DNA of 59,194 nucleotides from Clostridium sp. OF03-18AA. GTDB taxonomy: Bacteria; Bacillota; Clostridia; Lachnospirales; Lachnospiraceae. Positions 9,345 through 17,910 of this stretch are shown here, in pieces. The number at the start of each line of letters is the position of its first letter. The stretch's first letter is position 1. The notes below the pieces were generated by a model, which was given only the letters and a program-made list of their open reading frames with translations, searched no databases and had not been told where the DNA came from. Made by a program: the position numbers and the translations under genes. The DNA lies in the NCBI RefSeq assembly GCF_003478035.1, contig NZ_QUEP01000017.1:1-59194 (forward strand), read 5' to 3'.

Positions 9345-10404
9345 GAAGATTCTTTTGATTGAAGATCTGTATGAGGAGGGATTTACTTCCGGTACAAAGG
9401 CGCGGCAGGATGTGCGAAAAATCATAGACGGGGATATTTTCTACTGCTATATCAAGAAGAAATCAAAGATCAGAGATTATGCATATAGTCTTTTCAGACT
9501 ATATGCCAGTCTTCCGAAGATTTATGCCCGGTCTCAAATTGTGATTCAGTATCCATTCTATGCGAATGAGCGGTTTAATAGGATCTGTTATCAGGTACTG
9601 CCGAAAAAAGCAGTTCTTCTGATTCACGACATCAGCAGTCTACGCTATGAGATGCCGAAAAAAGCAGTCCAGAGGGAAATCAGAGCAATCAATCGCTTCA
9701 GGAAGATCATCGTCCATAACATACGGATGAAAAAATGGCTGGCAGACCAGGGAATACCGGATGAGAAGATGGTAATGCTGCAGATGTTTGATTATCTTGT
9801 AGAGAAAGATGGACAAACCTCAGGAGCGGAGATAAAGGATTCGAATCAACAAAAAGCAACATCGGAAATGGAAAAAGCCAGAGATGGATATACAATTGCT
9901 TTTGCGGGAAATCTCGGAAAAAGTCGTTTTTTGGATCAATTGATCGCCGACGGGAATTATGCTTTTCTGAATTTCGCACTGTACGGAATCCAACCGTCTG
10001 ACAGAATTCTGGAATCGGGATTCTATAGAGGTGTCGAATCACCGGACCGGCTTCCGGATGTGCTGGAAGGTGACTTTGGTCTTGTGTGGGACGGCGAAAA
10101 CCTCGAAGAAGGACAGGAAGCGGCAGGGCGATATCTCCAGTACAACTGTCCACATAAATTCTCTCTGTATATGGCAGCCGGGATACCGGTGATTATTGGA
10201 AAACACGCGGCGATGGCGGAACTTGTGGAGAGAGAGAAGCTGGGGATCACAGTTCATGACCTGCATGAACTCTCTGAAAAATTAGCAGGATTAACGATAA
10301 AGGATTATGAAGAGATGAAGAAACATGCAATGATAATTCAAGCAAGAGTGCTCAAGGGAATCTATTTGAAAACAGCGCTTAAGGGATGTGGGATGTTAAA
10401 ATAA
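9337..10404 (+). CDS. Glycosyltransferase, Gtf3/galactofuranosyltransferase-like
   Basis: A 355-residue protein starting at the ATG at 9337, overlapping the previous stop by 8 bp. LIHDISSLRYE, FAGNLGKSRFL, FGLVWDGENLEE, QYNCPHKFSLYMAAGIPVII and a C-terminal helical tail match bacterial Gtf3/beta-1,6-galactofuranosyltransferase-like proteins. Two closer relatives of each other lie at 22,047 and 25,238, so each of the three glycan operons has one. The middle (~residues 165-180) carries a charged insert absent from those paralogues. Sugar specificity is not established. Confidence 0.65.
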   Translation: MDKKILLIEDLYEEGFTSGTKARQDVRKIIDGDIFYCYIKKKSKIRDYAYSLFRLYASLPKIYARSQIVIQYPFYANERFNRICYQVLPKKAVLLIHDISSLRYEMPKKAVQREIRAINRFRKIIVHNIRMKKWLADQGIPDEKMVMLQMFDYLVEKDGQTSGAEIKDSNQQKATSEMEKARDGYTIAFAGNLGKSRFLDQLIADGNYAFLNFALYGIQPSDRILESGFYRGVESPDRLPDVLEGDFGLVWDGENLEEGQEAAGRYLQYNCPHKFSLYMAAGIPVIIGKHAAMAELVEREKLGITVHDLHELSEKLAGLTIKDYEEMKKHAMIIQARVLKGIYLKTALKGCGMLK

Positions 10405-10448
10405 CTCTCATTAGCGGTATGTGAAACTATGATAGGAATTATAAAAGA

Positions 10449-11897
10449 ATGAAAGAAAAATCTGTAAAATTTAATTTTATTATGAATATGGTTTTGACAA
10501 TGTCGAATTTCATATTCCCATTGATTACATTTCCGTATGTATCGAGAATCCTGCTCCCAATCGGCACAGGAAAAGTAGCATTTGCAACATCAATAGTGAC
10601 ATATTTTTCTATGTTTGCACAGCTTGGAATTCCAACATACGGAATTCGAGTATGTGCACAGGTGCGCGACGATAAGAAAAAATTATCACGAACGGTTCAG
10701 GAATTGCTGGGCATCAGTATATGGACAACGGCAGCAGCATACCTTTTGTTCTTCATAGGATTTTGGACTGTTCCGAGAATGAGGGCGGATAAGACATTGT
10801 TTTTGATCGTAAGCACAATGATATTCTTTAACTCTATTGGAATGGAATGGCTGTACAAAGGCCTGGAAGAATATAGTTATATAACAATAAGATCGATCAT
10901 CGTGAAAATAATCTCTGTAGGCGCAATGTTTTTACTGGTCAAAAGCAAAGAAGATTATGTAATCTATGGTGGCATATCAATTTTTGCATCGTCGGCTTCT
11001 AATGTGTTGAATTTTATAAACGCACATAAATATGTATCACTGCGTCCAACAGGAAAATATAATTTTCGCCAGCATATGAAACCGATCATGATCTTTTTCG
11101 CAATGTCTTGCGCAACAACCGTTTATACAAATCTTGATACGGTTATGCTGGGCTTTATAAAGACGGATGAAGATGTAGGATATTATAATGCGGCGGTTAA
11201 AATCAAGGGAATACTGGTAAGCATTATTACGTCGCTGGGAACAGTATTATTGCCAAGAGCTTCATACTATATTGAACACAATCTAAAAAGGGAATTTGAG
11301 GAAATAACGAAAAAGGCAATCAACTTTGTGTGCGTGGCAGCACTTCCAATGATGGTGTACTTTATTTTATATGCAAGAGAAGGAATTTATTTTCTCTCAG
11401 GTGATACTTATGGAGGTTCCGTTCTTCCTATGCAGATCCTGATGCCGACACTTTTCTTTATTGGGCTGACTAATATTATGGGAATTCAGGTGATGGTTCC
11501 GTTGGGAAAAGAAAAATGGGTATTATATTCTGTAACGCTGGGGGCTATTGTAGATATGCTCATTAATGCAGTATTGATTCCAGGCATGGCATCTTCGGGG
11601 GCGGCAATCGGAACGTTGATAGCGGAGGCTGCGGTATTGGTATATCAATATTGGAAATTAAAAGATCTTACGTGTGGAATTCTGGAAAAGGTTCATTGGA
11701 AGATTCTGATTTTTGCGGTTCTGATCGCCGGAGCAGTGGCTATCTGGGTGAAAGTATTGAATTTAGGTGTGTTTTTCACATTGGTATTGTCCGCTGTTAT
11801 TTATTTTGGAATCTATGGTGCTATATTGCTCGTTGCGGGAGAACCTCTGATTAAAGAAATATGGGGACAGATACTGAAGAAAATACAGATGAAATGA
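10449..11897 (+). CDS. Wzx-type flippase
   Basis: A 482-residue polytopic protein of the polysaccharide biosynthesis/MATE-like family, with about 12-14 hydrophobic helices. The N-terminus has FIFPLITFPYVSRIL and a charged GTGKVAF loop typical of Wzx. It would flip undecaprenyl-linked repeat units to the outer face for the polymerase encoded next, only 4 bp downstream. It is the only flippase in the window, so the other two glycan operons would need it or one elsewhere. Confidence 0.85.
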   Translation: MKEKSVKFNFIMNMVLTMSNFIFPLITFPYVSRILLPIGTGKVAFATSIVTYFSMFAQLGIPTYGIRVCAQVRDDKKKLSRTVQELLGISIWTTAAAYLLFFIGFWTVPRMRADKTLFLIVSTMIFFNSIGMEWLYKGLEEYSYITIRSIIVKIISVGAMFLLVKSKEDYVIYGGISIFASSASNVLNFINAHKYVSLRPTGKYNFRQHMKPIMIFFAMSCATTVYTNLDTVMLGFIKTDEDVGYYNAAVKIKGILVSIITSLGTVLLPRASYYIEHNLKREFEEITKKAINFVCVAALPMMVYFILYAREGIYFLSGDTYGGSVLPMQILMPTLFFIGLTNIMGIQVMVPLGKEKWVLYSVTLGAIVDMLINAVLIPGMASSGAAIGTLIAEAAVLVYQYWKLKDLTCGILEKVHWKILIFAVLIAGAVAIWVKVLNLGVFFTLVLSAVIYFGIYGAILLVAGEPLIKEIWGQILKKIQMK

Positions 11898-11901
11898 ATA
11901 G

Positions 11902-13365
11902 ATGAAGAAAAGGGAAAGCAGAATGCAAAATATATGGAAAGATTTTTTGAAGCGAAAAGAGTTGGCGGCCTTAATCATTGTTGTAAGTGCCATGATCTTC
12001 AATAGTCTGGGAATGCAGCAAGGCGGGATGGAAATCGCCACTCATTATACAGAGTTTGGAATCATAGCGGGTATCATTGTGGCACTTGCATGGGTCGCTG
12101 CGGTCAGGATCTTTAAGAGTACACAGTACAGCAAAACGGATCTGGAACGTCTGAATACGGATATGAAAATTAAATGGCTTCGCTTAAGAAAGGATAGATG
12201 GTATAGCGATTATCGCGCAGGTGAGACGCTTGCGCTGGTCGGCTTTGCATTGCTTTTGAGTGTCAGCGTGTGGTCAACAACCATGTTCCCCAGAAGCGGT
12301 GTGATCGTTAAAGTGTGTAAGCTGACTTTTCTTGGATGTATGGGAGTGAAAATTCTTCTGTATGACAAACATCGGATCAAAGAGCTGCTTCTTATAGCGC
12401 TCGCTGGGGCATGTGTGCTCGGAAATTTATATGCATCGCGATACCTTGATCCGCTGATGTGGATGATGCTGATCCTTGGAAGCCGGAATGTCCCATTTAA
12501 GAAGATCATTCAGGTATATCTCATGATTGCAGGCGGAATCTGTCTTCTGGCATTTGCGGGATCTATGCTGGGGATTATTGAGAATCTGCAGTATGAGGCG
12601 GGAGAACGTGGAATTCGAAATTCCTTTGGAATTATGTACCCTACAGATTTTGGGGCACATGTATTTTTCCTCCTGTTATCATTCTTTTATCTTTGGGGAG
12701 AACGGCTGAAATGGTATTATTATATGTTTGGGGCTCTCGTGGGCTTTCTTGTATATCGGTATTGCAATGCCAGAGTGGATTCCGGATGCATTATTATGGT
12801 ATCCATGCTGTTTGGAATCGGAAATCTGATTACAAAGAAGAGAAAATCGGAAAAAGATAGTCTGATGCAAAAGATCTGGAAAAAGTGCTGGGGGTGGTTT
12901 GGACCATATATCATGCCGCTTTTAGCAATCGCTTCCATTACGGCCACGAATGCGTATAACTGGGAACAGGTTAGCGAAGGCACTTACAGTACACTTGTTA
13001 CACGCCTTATGTTTGGGAAAAAAGCGTTTGTTGAATATGGAATCAAATTATTTGGTCAGAAGATCGAAATGATAGGAGCCGGACTCACGACGGACTGGCA
13101 GGGAGATTATTTCTTTTTAGACTGTTCATATGTAAATATCTTAATGACCTGGGGAGTGTTACTTTTAATTATTGTGCTTGCATTATTCTGGTACGCATGC
13201 TGGAAAAATAGCAAGGATCTGTATTTACAATACGCAATTGCATTGATTGCAGTGAATTGTGTGATCGCTCATCGTTTGATGGACATTTCCTATGATATAT
13301 TTGTGCTGGCGGCTGTCGGAATGGAACAGAGAAAGAACTGTATAGAGAAAAATGAGGATCATTAA
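11902..13365 (+). CDS. Wzy-like polysaccharide polymerase
   Basis: A 487-residue membrane protein with about ten helices and little residue-level conservation, as usual for Wzy. Near residues 380-410 is a stretch running LFGQKIEMIGAGL then YVNILMTWG. A comparable pattern (small-Gly loop, Gly-Leu, aromatic, short-helix-WG/FG) recurs in the membrane proteins at 20,923 and 24,037, supporting a shared role. It lies directly after Wzx and directly before a strong terminator, so it is the last operon gene. An alternative start is at 11,923. Confidence 0.65.
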   Translation: MKKRESRMQNIWKDFLKRKELAALIIVVSAMIFNSLGMQQGGMEIATHYTEFGIIAGIIVALAWVAAVRIFKSTQYSKTDLERLNTDMKIKWLRLRKDRWYSDYRAGETLALVGFALLLSVSVWSTTMFPRSGVIVKVCKLTFLGCMGVKILLYDKHRIKELLLIALAGACVLGNLYASRYLDPLMWMMLILGSRNVPFKKIIQVYLMIAGGICLLAFAGSMLGIIENLQYEAGERGIRNSFGIMYPTDFGAHVFFLLLSFFYLWGERLKWYYYMFGALVGFLVYRYCNARVDSGCIIMVSMLFGIGNLITKKRKSEKDSLMQKIWKKCWGWFGPYIMPLLAIASITATNAYNWEQVSEGTYSTLVTRLMFGKKAFVEYGIKLFGQKIEMIGAGLTTDWQGDYFFLDCSYVNILMTWGVLLLIIVLALFWYACWKNSKDLYLQYAIALIAVNCVIAHRLMDISYDIFVLAAVGMEQRKNCIEKNEDH

Positions 13366-13389
13366 AACAATCTGAAACGATTTTATACT

Positions 13390-13430
13390 TTGCGCTTGCT
13401 GCTTCTTGCAGCAGGCGCAATTGATTTTTA
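13390..13430 (+). terminator. Strong intrinsic terminator ending the first operon
   Basis: A 13-bp stem (13,390-13,402 with 13,408-13,420, one G-U pair) and a TTCTT loop are followed by TTGATTTTTA. It sits 24 bp after the polymerase stop and 14 bp before the recombinase start, so read-through from the exopolysaccharide operon would be the recombinase's upstream transcription source unless it has its own promoter. Confidence 0.8.
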
Positions 13431-13444
13431 TGGGAGGATACGAT

Positions 13445-14386
13445 ATGCTGGTGGATATGAAACAATTGGCGCAGGACATTCAAAACTTTAGAAAAGAACT
13501 TAAGGTTGAGAGAAATCTGTCTGAACACACCTTACAGGCATACGAATGTGATCTCTGTGACTTTCGAAGATGGATTGGGGAAACGAGGACTCAGATTCTG
13601 AATGATAAAGTAACTTTGCAGTATTTCAATTATCTGCAGGATGAGAGACATCTGAGTGCCCGGTCGATTCGGAGAAAATATGTATCGATCCGGCAGTTTG
13701 TCCAGTATCTTGAGGAGCAATATGATACCCATGAAAAGTTATTTCGATTTTCATCACGAAAATTCCAGATGCCAAAACGGCTGCCTAAGACTCTGGCGAA
13801 ATCTGAAATTCAGATGCTTTTACAGACTGCAACAACAGCTTTTCAGAATGCAGAATCCGAGTATCAAAACTGGATTACCTTGCGGGATATGTGTATTCTG
13901 GAGCTGTTATTCAGCCTCGGCCTGCGGGTGGGAGAAGCAGCAGCCCTGAATGTAGAAGACTATCGGGAAGAAGAACAATCTGTCCTGATCCATGGAAAGG
14001 GGAATAAAGAACGCATTCTGTTCCTGTCATCTGATGCTGTGTCTCATAAGATCAGCACGTGGCTGAGAATTCGAACAACAAGGAAGTTAAAAGATTCGGC
14101 TCTTTTTCCAAGCCGTCTCGGAAAACGTATGTCGGTATACGGTGTAGAAAATATATTTTCCAAGTATAAAAAAGTCGCCAGGATCGATCCACATGCAACA
14201 GCACATTCACTGCGGCACAGCTTTGCAACACAGCTTTTAAACAATGGCGCAGGAATCCGCGACGTTCAGGAACTTCTTGGACACAGCAGCATTGTGACAA
14301 CCCAGATCTATACGGAAATATCCCTGAATCGAAAGCGGGAAGTGCTGATGAAATACAATGGACGAAATGATTTGGAAATCGAATAG
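13445..14386 (+). CDS. Tyrosine recombinase (XerC/D-like)
   Basis: A 313-residue recombinase with an N-terminal SAM-like core-binding domain (LSEHTLQAYECDLCDFRRW) and a complete catalytic set: Arg in LGLRVGEAA, Lys in HGKGNKER, HSLRHSFATQLL, LGHSSIVTTQIY with the nucleophilic Tyr. The start is the ATG at 13,445, six bases after GGGAGGA. It stands between a terminator and a ~100-bp leader that is repeated in inverted orientation 44.5 kb away, a layout like that of invertases beside surface-polysaccharide loci. It could instead be a housekeeping-type integrase left from locus exchange. Confidence 0.85.
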   Translation: MLVDMKQLAQDIQNFRKELKVERNLSEHTLQAYECDLCDFRRWIGETRTQILNDKVTLQYFNYLQDERHLSARSIRRKYVSIRQFVQYLEEQYDTHEKLFRFSSRKFQMPKRLPKTLAKSEIQMLLQTATTAFQNAESEYQNWITLRDMCILELLFSLGLRVGEAAALNVEDYREEEQSVLIHGKGNKERILFLSSDAVSHKISTWLRIRTTRKLKDSALFPSRLGKRMSVYGVENIFSKYKKVARIDPHATAHSLRHSFATQLLNNGAGIRDVQELLGHSSIVTTQIYTEISLNRKREVLMKYNGRNDLEIE

Positions 14387-14415
14387 AAAAAGATATTATA
14401 AATTCAGTTTAGGGG

Positions 14416-14444
14416 TTGAAGTTTGAATGAAAAAATGGTAATAT
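14416..14444 (+). promoter_or_regulatory. Promoter of the second glycan operon, outside the inverted leader repeat
   Basis: TTGAAG (14,416-14,421), a 17-bp spacer and TAATAT (14,439-14,444) form a sigma-A-like promoter. It lies 31 bp before the repeated leader begins, so inversion between the leader copies would leave this promoter in place and change the genes it drives. Confidence 0.5.
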
Positions 14445-14475
14445 AAATAAAGCAGTAGGATGTTACTTTTTTTAG

Positions 14476-14580
14476 TCCAAATAATAACAATTATTTGAGG
14501 TTGAGATATCCGAAAACGTTGATAAAGATGGGATGAGTGGCCTGCATTGAGAGAGGGAAATCTGAATGTGGGTCTTTTTT
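14476..14580 (+). repeat. Leader repeat, copy A (inverted partner at 59,003-59,101)
   Basis: About 100 bp nearly identical to the reverse complement of 59,003-59,101. Shared parts include CCAAATAATAACAATTATTT with its palindrome CAAATAAT-AACA-ATTATTTG, then GGTTGAGATATCCGAAAACG, then GGGATGAGTGGCCTGCATTG, then a hairpin and T-run. Differences are confined to a 7-9-base block after CGAAAACG, one extra G and one T/C change. Homology stops abruptly at TCC on the upstream side. Confidence 0.85.
14539..14580 (+). terminator. Leader attenuator hairpin, copy A
   Basis: GGCCTGCATT (14,539-14,548) pairs with AATGTGGGTC (14,565-14,574) using wobble pairs, followed by six T. The equivalent hairpin in copy B has a C where this one has a T, turning a wobble pair into a Watson-Crick pair, which supports the structure. 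It lies 72 bp before the first coding remnant, as expected for a transcription attenuator of the operon. Confidence 0.6.
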
Positions 14581-14652
14581 ATTATTAAGATTTAGATGAA
14601 TAAAAACCATCTACGCTCTAAAAAGGAAAAATAAAGTTGATTGGAGATCAAC

Positions 14653-14860
14653 ATGCAAGGGAATTTGAAAGTTGCTATGTTCGGCCATAAACGGCTATCA
14701 AGAGAAGTTGGAATTGAAATTGTCGTAAAAGAACTTTGCACTAGGATGGTCGAGAAAGGGTGTTTGATAACTTGCTATAACAGAGCTGGACACCATGTAA
14801 GTGGTGCTTAATATGATAATATTGACACTCTAGAGGATATAAGAATTAAGGGAAATTATT
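14653..14860 (+). pseudogene. Decayed DUF1972-type glycosyltransferase (5' fragment)
   Basis: An ATG at 14,653 after TTGGAGATC opens a frame reading LKVAMFGHKRLSREVGIEIV then CYNRAGHHVSG, the N-terminus of DUF1972/rhamnosyltransferase-like proteins. It meets a stop at 14,809 after 52 residues; similar sequence (TLEDIRIKG) continues in the same frame beyond the stop until hddA begins. The rest of the gene is absent, so it is a remnant truncated by replacement or deletion. Confidence 0.65.
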
Positions 14861-15862
14861 ATGATTATTACACAAACACCGTTTCGTATGTCTTTCTTTG
14901 GTGGCGGAACAGACATGGAGAGTTTTTTTAGAGAGAATGGTGGAGCGGTTCTCTCTACAACATTTGATAAATATTGCTATGTAAACGTACGCCATCTACC
15001 GCGATTCTTTGATTATTCAACAGAACTATCTTATTCAAAGACGGAACGTGTGACCTGCATTGAGGATATTCAGCATCCTGCAATTCGTAATGCAATGAAG
15101 ATGTTGGACATGCACGAAATTCGTCTTACATATGAAGCAGATCTTCCGGCACGTTCCGGTTTAGGAACTTCAAGTTCTTTTGCGGTAGGAATGCTGAATG
15201 CTTTTTATGCACTGAAAGGCAAATATGCCAATAAGAAAAAATTGGCAAATGAAGCAATTTACTTGGAACGAAATCTATGTCAGGAAGCTGGCGGCTGGCA
15301 GGATCAGATTGCAGCATCTTTTGGCGGTTTTAACCGTATTAACTTCAACGCTGATGGTTATGAAGTCCTTCCTGTGATTATCTCTCCAGAGAGAAAAAAA
15401 CAGCTTAATCGGAATTTGATGATGTTCTTTACAGGATTTACTCGTTTTTCTTCCGATGTTCAGAAAGCGAATGCGGCAGGTAAAACAGGCAAGGCAGCAC
15501 AGTTAAAAGAAATGCTTTCTCTAGTGGATGAGGCTGAAAAAGTCTTAACGGACAAAGAACATGATCTGGATGATTTTGGAAGAATGCTGGATCACACATG
15601 GAAACTGAAACGCCAGACGGGTTCAGCCGTTTCAACAAATAGTATTGATGAACTTTATGCAAAAGGAATTGCAGCAGGCGCATTGGGAGGAAAACTACTT
15701 GGCGCAGGCGGCGGCGGTTTTCTTGTATTTTATGTGCAGCCTGAATATCAAGATGCTGTACGTTTGGCAATGCGGGATCTTCTGTATATTCCGTTTCAGT
15801 TTGAAGATGACGGTACGCGAGTGATTCACTATACCCCGGAAGACTATGTACCAAAAGATTAG
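14861..15862 (+). CDS. hddA: Second D-glycero-D-manno-heptose-7-phosphate kinase (GHMP kinase)
   Basis: A 333-residue GHMP kinase closely similar to that at 3438, with the same ATP motif ARSGLGTSSS and GGKLLGAGGGGF and long identical stretches such as RFFDYSTELSYSK. Codon choice differs throughout and is more AT-rich, so it is better explained as a separately acquired copy than a recent duplication. Its neighbours are a decayed glycosyltransferase upstream and a decayed gmhA downstream, so the heptose pathway of this operon is incomplete by itself. It may be redundant with the first copy. Confidence 0.8.
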   Translation: MIITQTPFRMSFFGGGTDMESFFRENGGAVLSTTFDKYCYVNVRHLPRFFDYSTELSYSKTERVTCIEDIQHPAIRNAMKMLDMHEIRLTYEADLPARSGLGTSSSFAVGMLNAFYALKGKYANKKKLANEAIYLERNLCQEAGGWQDQIAASFGGFNRINFNADGYEVLPVIISPERKKQLNRNLMMFFTGFTRFSSDVQKANAAGKTGKAAQLKEMLSLVDEAEKVLTDKEHDLDDFGRMLDHTWKLKRQTGSAVSTNSIDELYAKGIAAGALGGKLLGAGGGGFLVFYVQPEYQDAVRLAMRDLLYIPFQFEDDGTRVIHYTPEDYVPKD

Positions 15863-16071
15863 TGGAAATAGCACAAATGTACTTTATGCAGCGACTACCA
15901 CGCATGCAAAAGGTATGAAAGTTATCGGTCTTACAGGGACAAAAAGCTGCAAATAGGAACAGATGAGTGAGGTCTCTCAGACAGCAACGTATATGATTCA
16001 GGAACTACACCTTCCTGTATACCATCGCCTGTGTCTGATGTTGGAAGAAAGATTTTTGGGGAGAAAAACTG
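15861..16071 (+). pseudogene. gmhA: gmhA remnant (sedoheptulose-7-phosphate isomerase, C-terminal pieces)
   Basis: Starting at the hddA stop, one frame reads SGNSTNVLYAATTTHAKGMK then VIGLTGTKSCK, a stop at 15,954, and continues EVSQTATYMIQELHLPVYHR then LCLMLEERF. These are the sugar-phosphate-binding SGNS loop and the C-terminal helices of GmhA. The first ~110 residues and about 15 residues around the stop are missing. The last part stays open into the WecG-like gene, creating a spurious 37-residue extension there. Confidence 0.8.
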
Positions 16072-16073
16072 AA

Positions 16074-16811
16074 ATGGAAAAGCAGGCATTACTAAATACC
16101 TATATCAATAATGTAACGATGCACGAAACGATTGCGGCCATCGAAAAAATGATTGCGGATGGTAAGAAATCATATGTTGTCGCAATTAATGTCGATGTGG
16201 TGATGAAAATCGAAAATGATCCATATCTCAAGCAAGTAGTTGACAATGCAGATATGGTTCTGGTAGACGGGAAGCCTCTAGTATGGATTTCAAAGCTGCA
16301 TGGGAAACCGTTGAAAGCGAAGATATCAGGGTCCGATCTCGTTCCGCTTCTTTGCGAGGTTGCAACGCAGAAGAACTATACGATCTTTATTATCGGGGGA
16401 AAAGAGGGCATTGCGGAACAGGCAAGGAAACGATTGGAAGAAAAGCTGCCCGGAATCAAGATTGTAGGAACATATGCGCCGCCGCTTGGATTTGAAAAGG
16501 ATAAAAAAGAACTGGATAAAATCAATCACATGATCTCAGATGTACATCCTGATTTGCTAGTTGCGTGCTTTGGCTGTCCGAAGCAGGAAAAGTGGATTTA
16601 TGAAAATATCTCAATGTATGATGCAAAAGTGTCTGTTTGTGCAGGTGCCACTGTTGATTTCCTTGCAGGTAATGTCAATCGTGCGCCAAGATGGATGAGT
16701 GAACATGGCTTAGAATGGTTCTACCGCTTTTTGCAGGAACCGAAGCGGATGTTTAAGAGATATTTTGTGGATGATATGAAAATCATTGGGTTGATTAAAA
16801 AGTATAGGTGA
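16074..16811 (+). CDS. WecG/TagA/CpsF-family glycosyltransferase (GT26)
   Basis: A 245-residue GT26 enzyme. Landmarks are NVDVVMKIENDP, MVLVDGKPLVW, FIIGGKEG, VACFGCPKQEKWI and the C-terminal RAPRWMSEHGLEWFYRF. This family transfers N-acetylmannosaminuronic acid, N-acetylmannosamine or glucose as an early step onto lipid-linked sugars. I start it at the ATG at 16,074, preceded by GGGGAG; the longer frame from 15,963 includes the gmhA tail. Five bases separate it from the next GT4 gene. Confidence 0.85.
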   Translation: MEKQALLNTYINNVTMHETIAAIEKMIADGKKSYVVAINVDVVMKIENDPYLKQVVDNADMVLVDGKPLVWISKLHGKPLKAKISGSDLVPLLCEVATQKNYTIFIIGGKEGIAEQARKRLEEKLPGIKIVGTYAPPLGFEKDKKELDKINHMISDVHPDLLVACFGCPKQEKWIYENISMYDAKVSVCAGATVDFLAGNVNRAPRWMSEHGLEWFYRFLQEPKRMFKRYFVDDMKIIGLIKKYR

Positions 16812-16815
16812 TTCG

Positions 16816-17910
16816 ATGAAATTGCAGAATCAGAATATTCTCTTTATTGTTCGCACAATGGGTTTGGGTGGCACGGAAAATGTTGTTCTGCAACTGTGCG
16901 AAATATTAACAGGCAGGGTAAATAAAATCATTGTATGCTCGACTGGTGGTATCCACGAGAAAAAACTGCAAGAAATGGGAATCAAGCATTATATGATCCC
17001 AGACATTGCAAGTAAAAATCCGATGAATATGCTGAAAAGCTGTCGGTCAATCAAAAGCATTATAAATAAAGAACAAATCACCATTGTTCATTCTCATCAT
17101 CGAATGGCTGCCTTCTATGCAGAACTTACTGCACCAAAAAAAGTTGTGAAAATAGCAAATGCACACAATACATTTACCGATAAAAAAAAGCTAACTCAAC
17201 TGGCATACCAAAACACAAAGGTTATTGCTGTTGGTGAAATGGTCAAGAAAAACCTGACAGAGTATTTTAAAATCCCTAAAGAGCAGGTTTGTGTTATCCA
17301 TAATGCGGTCAAGCCATTTGGCGGAAACGTTGTACCAATTGAAGCACTATGTCAAGAACGCACAAAGGGAAATGTGCTGATTGGGAATATTGGAAGGCTG
17401 TCCGAACAAAAGGGTATGACCTATTTTATTGAAGCAGCAGAAATTACAGCAAGAACACATCCAGAAGCACGGTTTATTATCGTGGGTGATGGTGAGGAAA
17501 AAGAAAAACTTCATGCGCAAGTACAGGCTAAAGGAATACAAGATAAGGTTCTGTTTCTGGGATATCGAAATGATATTCAAAACGTAATGAGCCAGTTGGA
17601 TTTTGTGGTGCTGAGTTCACTTTGGGAAGGGCTTCCTCTTACGCCAATTGAAGCCTATTCTGTTGGTAAAACAGTGATTGGCACGGCAGTAGATGGAACA
17701 CCGGAGATTATTCGTGATGGCGTAGATGGCTATCTGGTGGAACCGCGCAACCCGGTGCAATTGGCAGAGAAAATGAATAAATTAATAGAAAATCCTGAGA
17801 TGCTGAAACGTATGGATGAACAGTCAAAAAAACGATATCAAGACGAGTTTTCGTTTGATAAGTTGAAGCAAGTGTATGTGAAATTTTATAGTGAATTGAG
17901 GTCAGAATAG
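16816..17910 (+). CDS. Glycosyltransferase, GT4-like
   Basis: A 364-residue GT-B enzyme with TMGLGGTENVVLQL near the N-terminus, an AHNTF loop, IGNIGRLSEQKGMTYFIEA, SSLWEGLPLTPIEAYSVGK and a C-terminal DELSF-type helix. It is a retaining nucleotide-sugar transferase of the capsule type. Its TAG stop overlaps the GTG start of the following GT2 gene by one base (TAGTG), indicating coupled translation. Confidence 0.8.
   Translation: MKLQNQNILFIVRTMGLGGTENVVLQLCEILTGRVNKIIVCSTGGIHEKKLQEMGIKHYMIPDIASKNPMNMLKSCRSIKSIINKEQITIVHSHHRMAAFYAELTAPKKVVKIANAHNTFTDKKKLTQLAYQNTKVIAVGEMVKKNLTEYFKIPKEQVCVIHNAVKPFGGNVVPIEALCQERTKGNVLIGNIGRLSEQKGMTYFIEAAEITARTHPEARFIIVGDGEEKEKLHAQVQAKGIQDKVLFLGYRNDIQNVMSQLDFVVLSSLWEGLPLTPIEAYSVGKTVIGTAVDGTPEIIRDGVDGYLVEPRNPVQLAEKMNKLIENPEMLKRMDEQSKKRYQDEFSFDKLKQVYVKFYSELRSE

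Noticed and set aside
14476..14580. The leader repeat as an IS terminal repeat bounding a transposon
   Set aside because: Each copy is oriented like an operon leader with an attenuator and no transposase gene is associated; the only recombinase near is outside the repeat.
15963..16073. N-terminal extension of the WecG-like protein
   Set aside because: The 37 residues match the C-terminus of GmhA, not GT26, and a ribosome site supports ATG 16,074.
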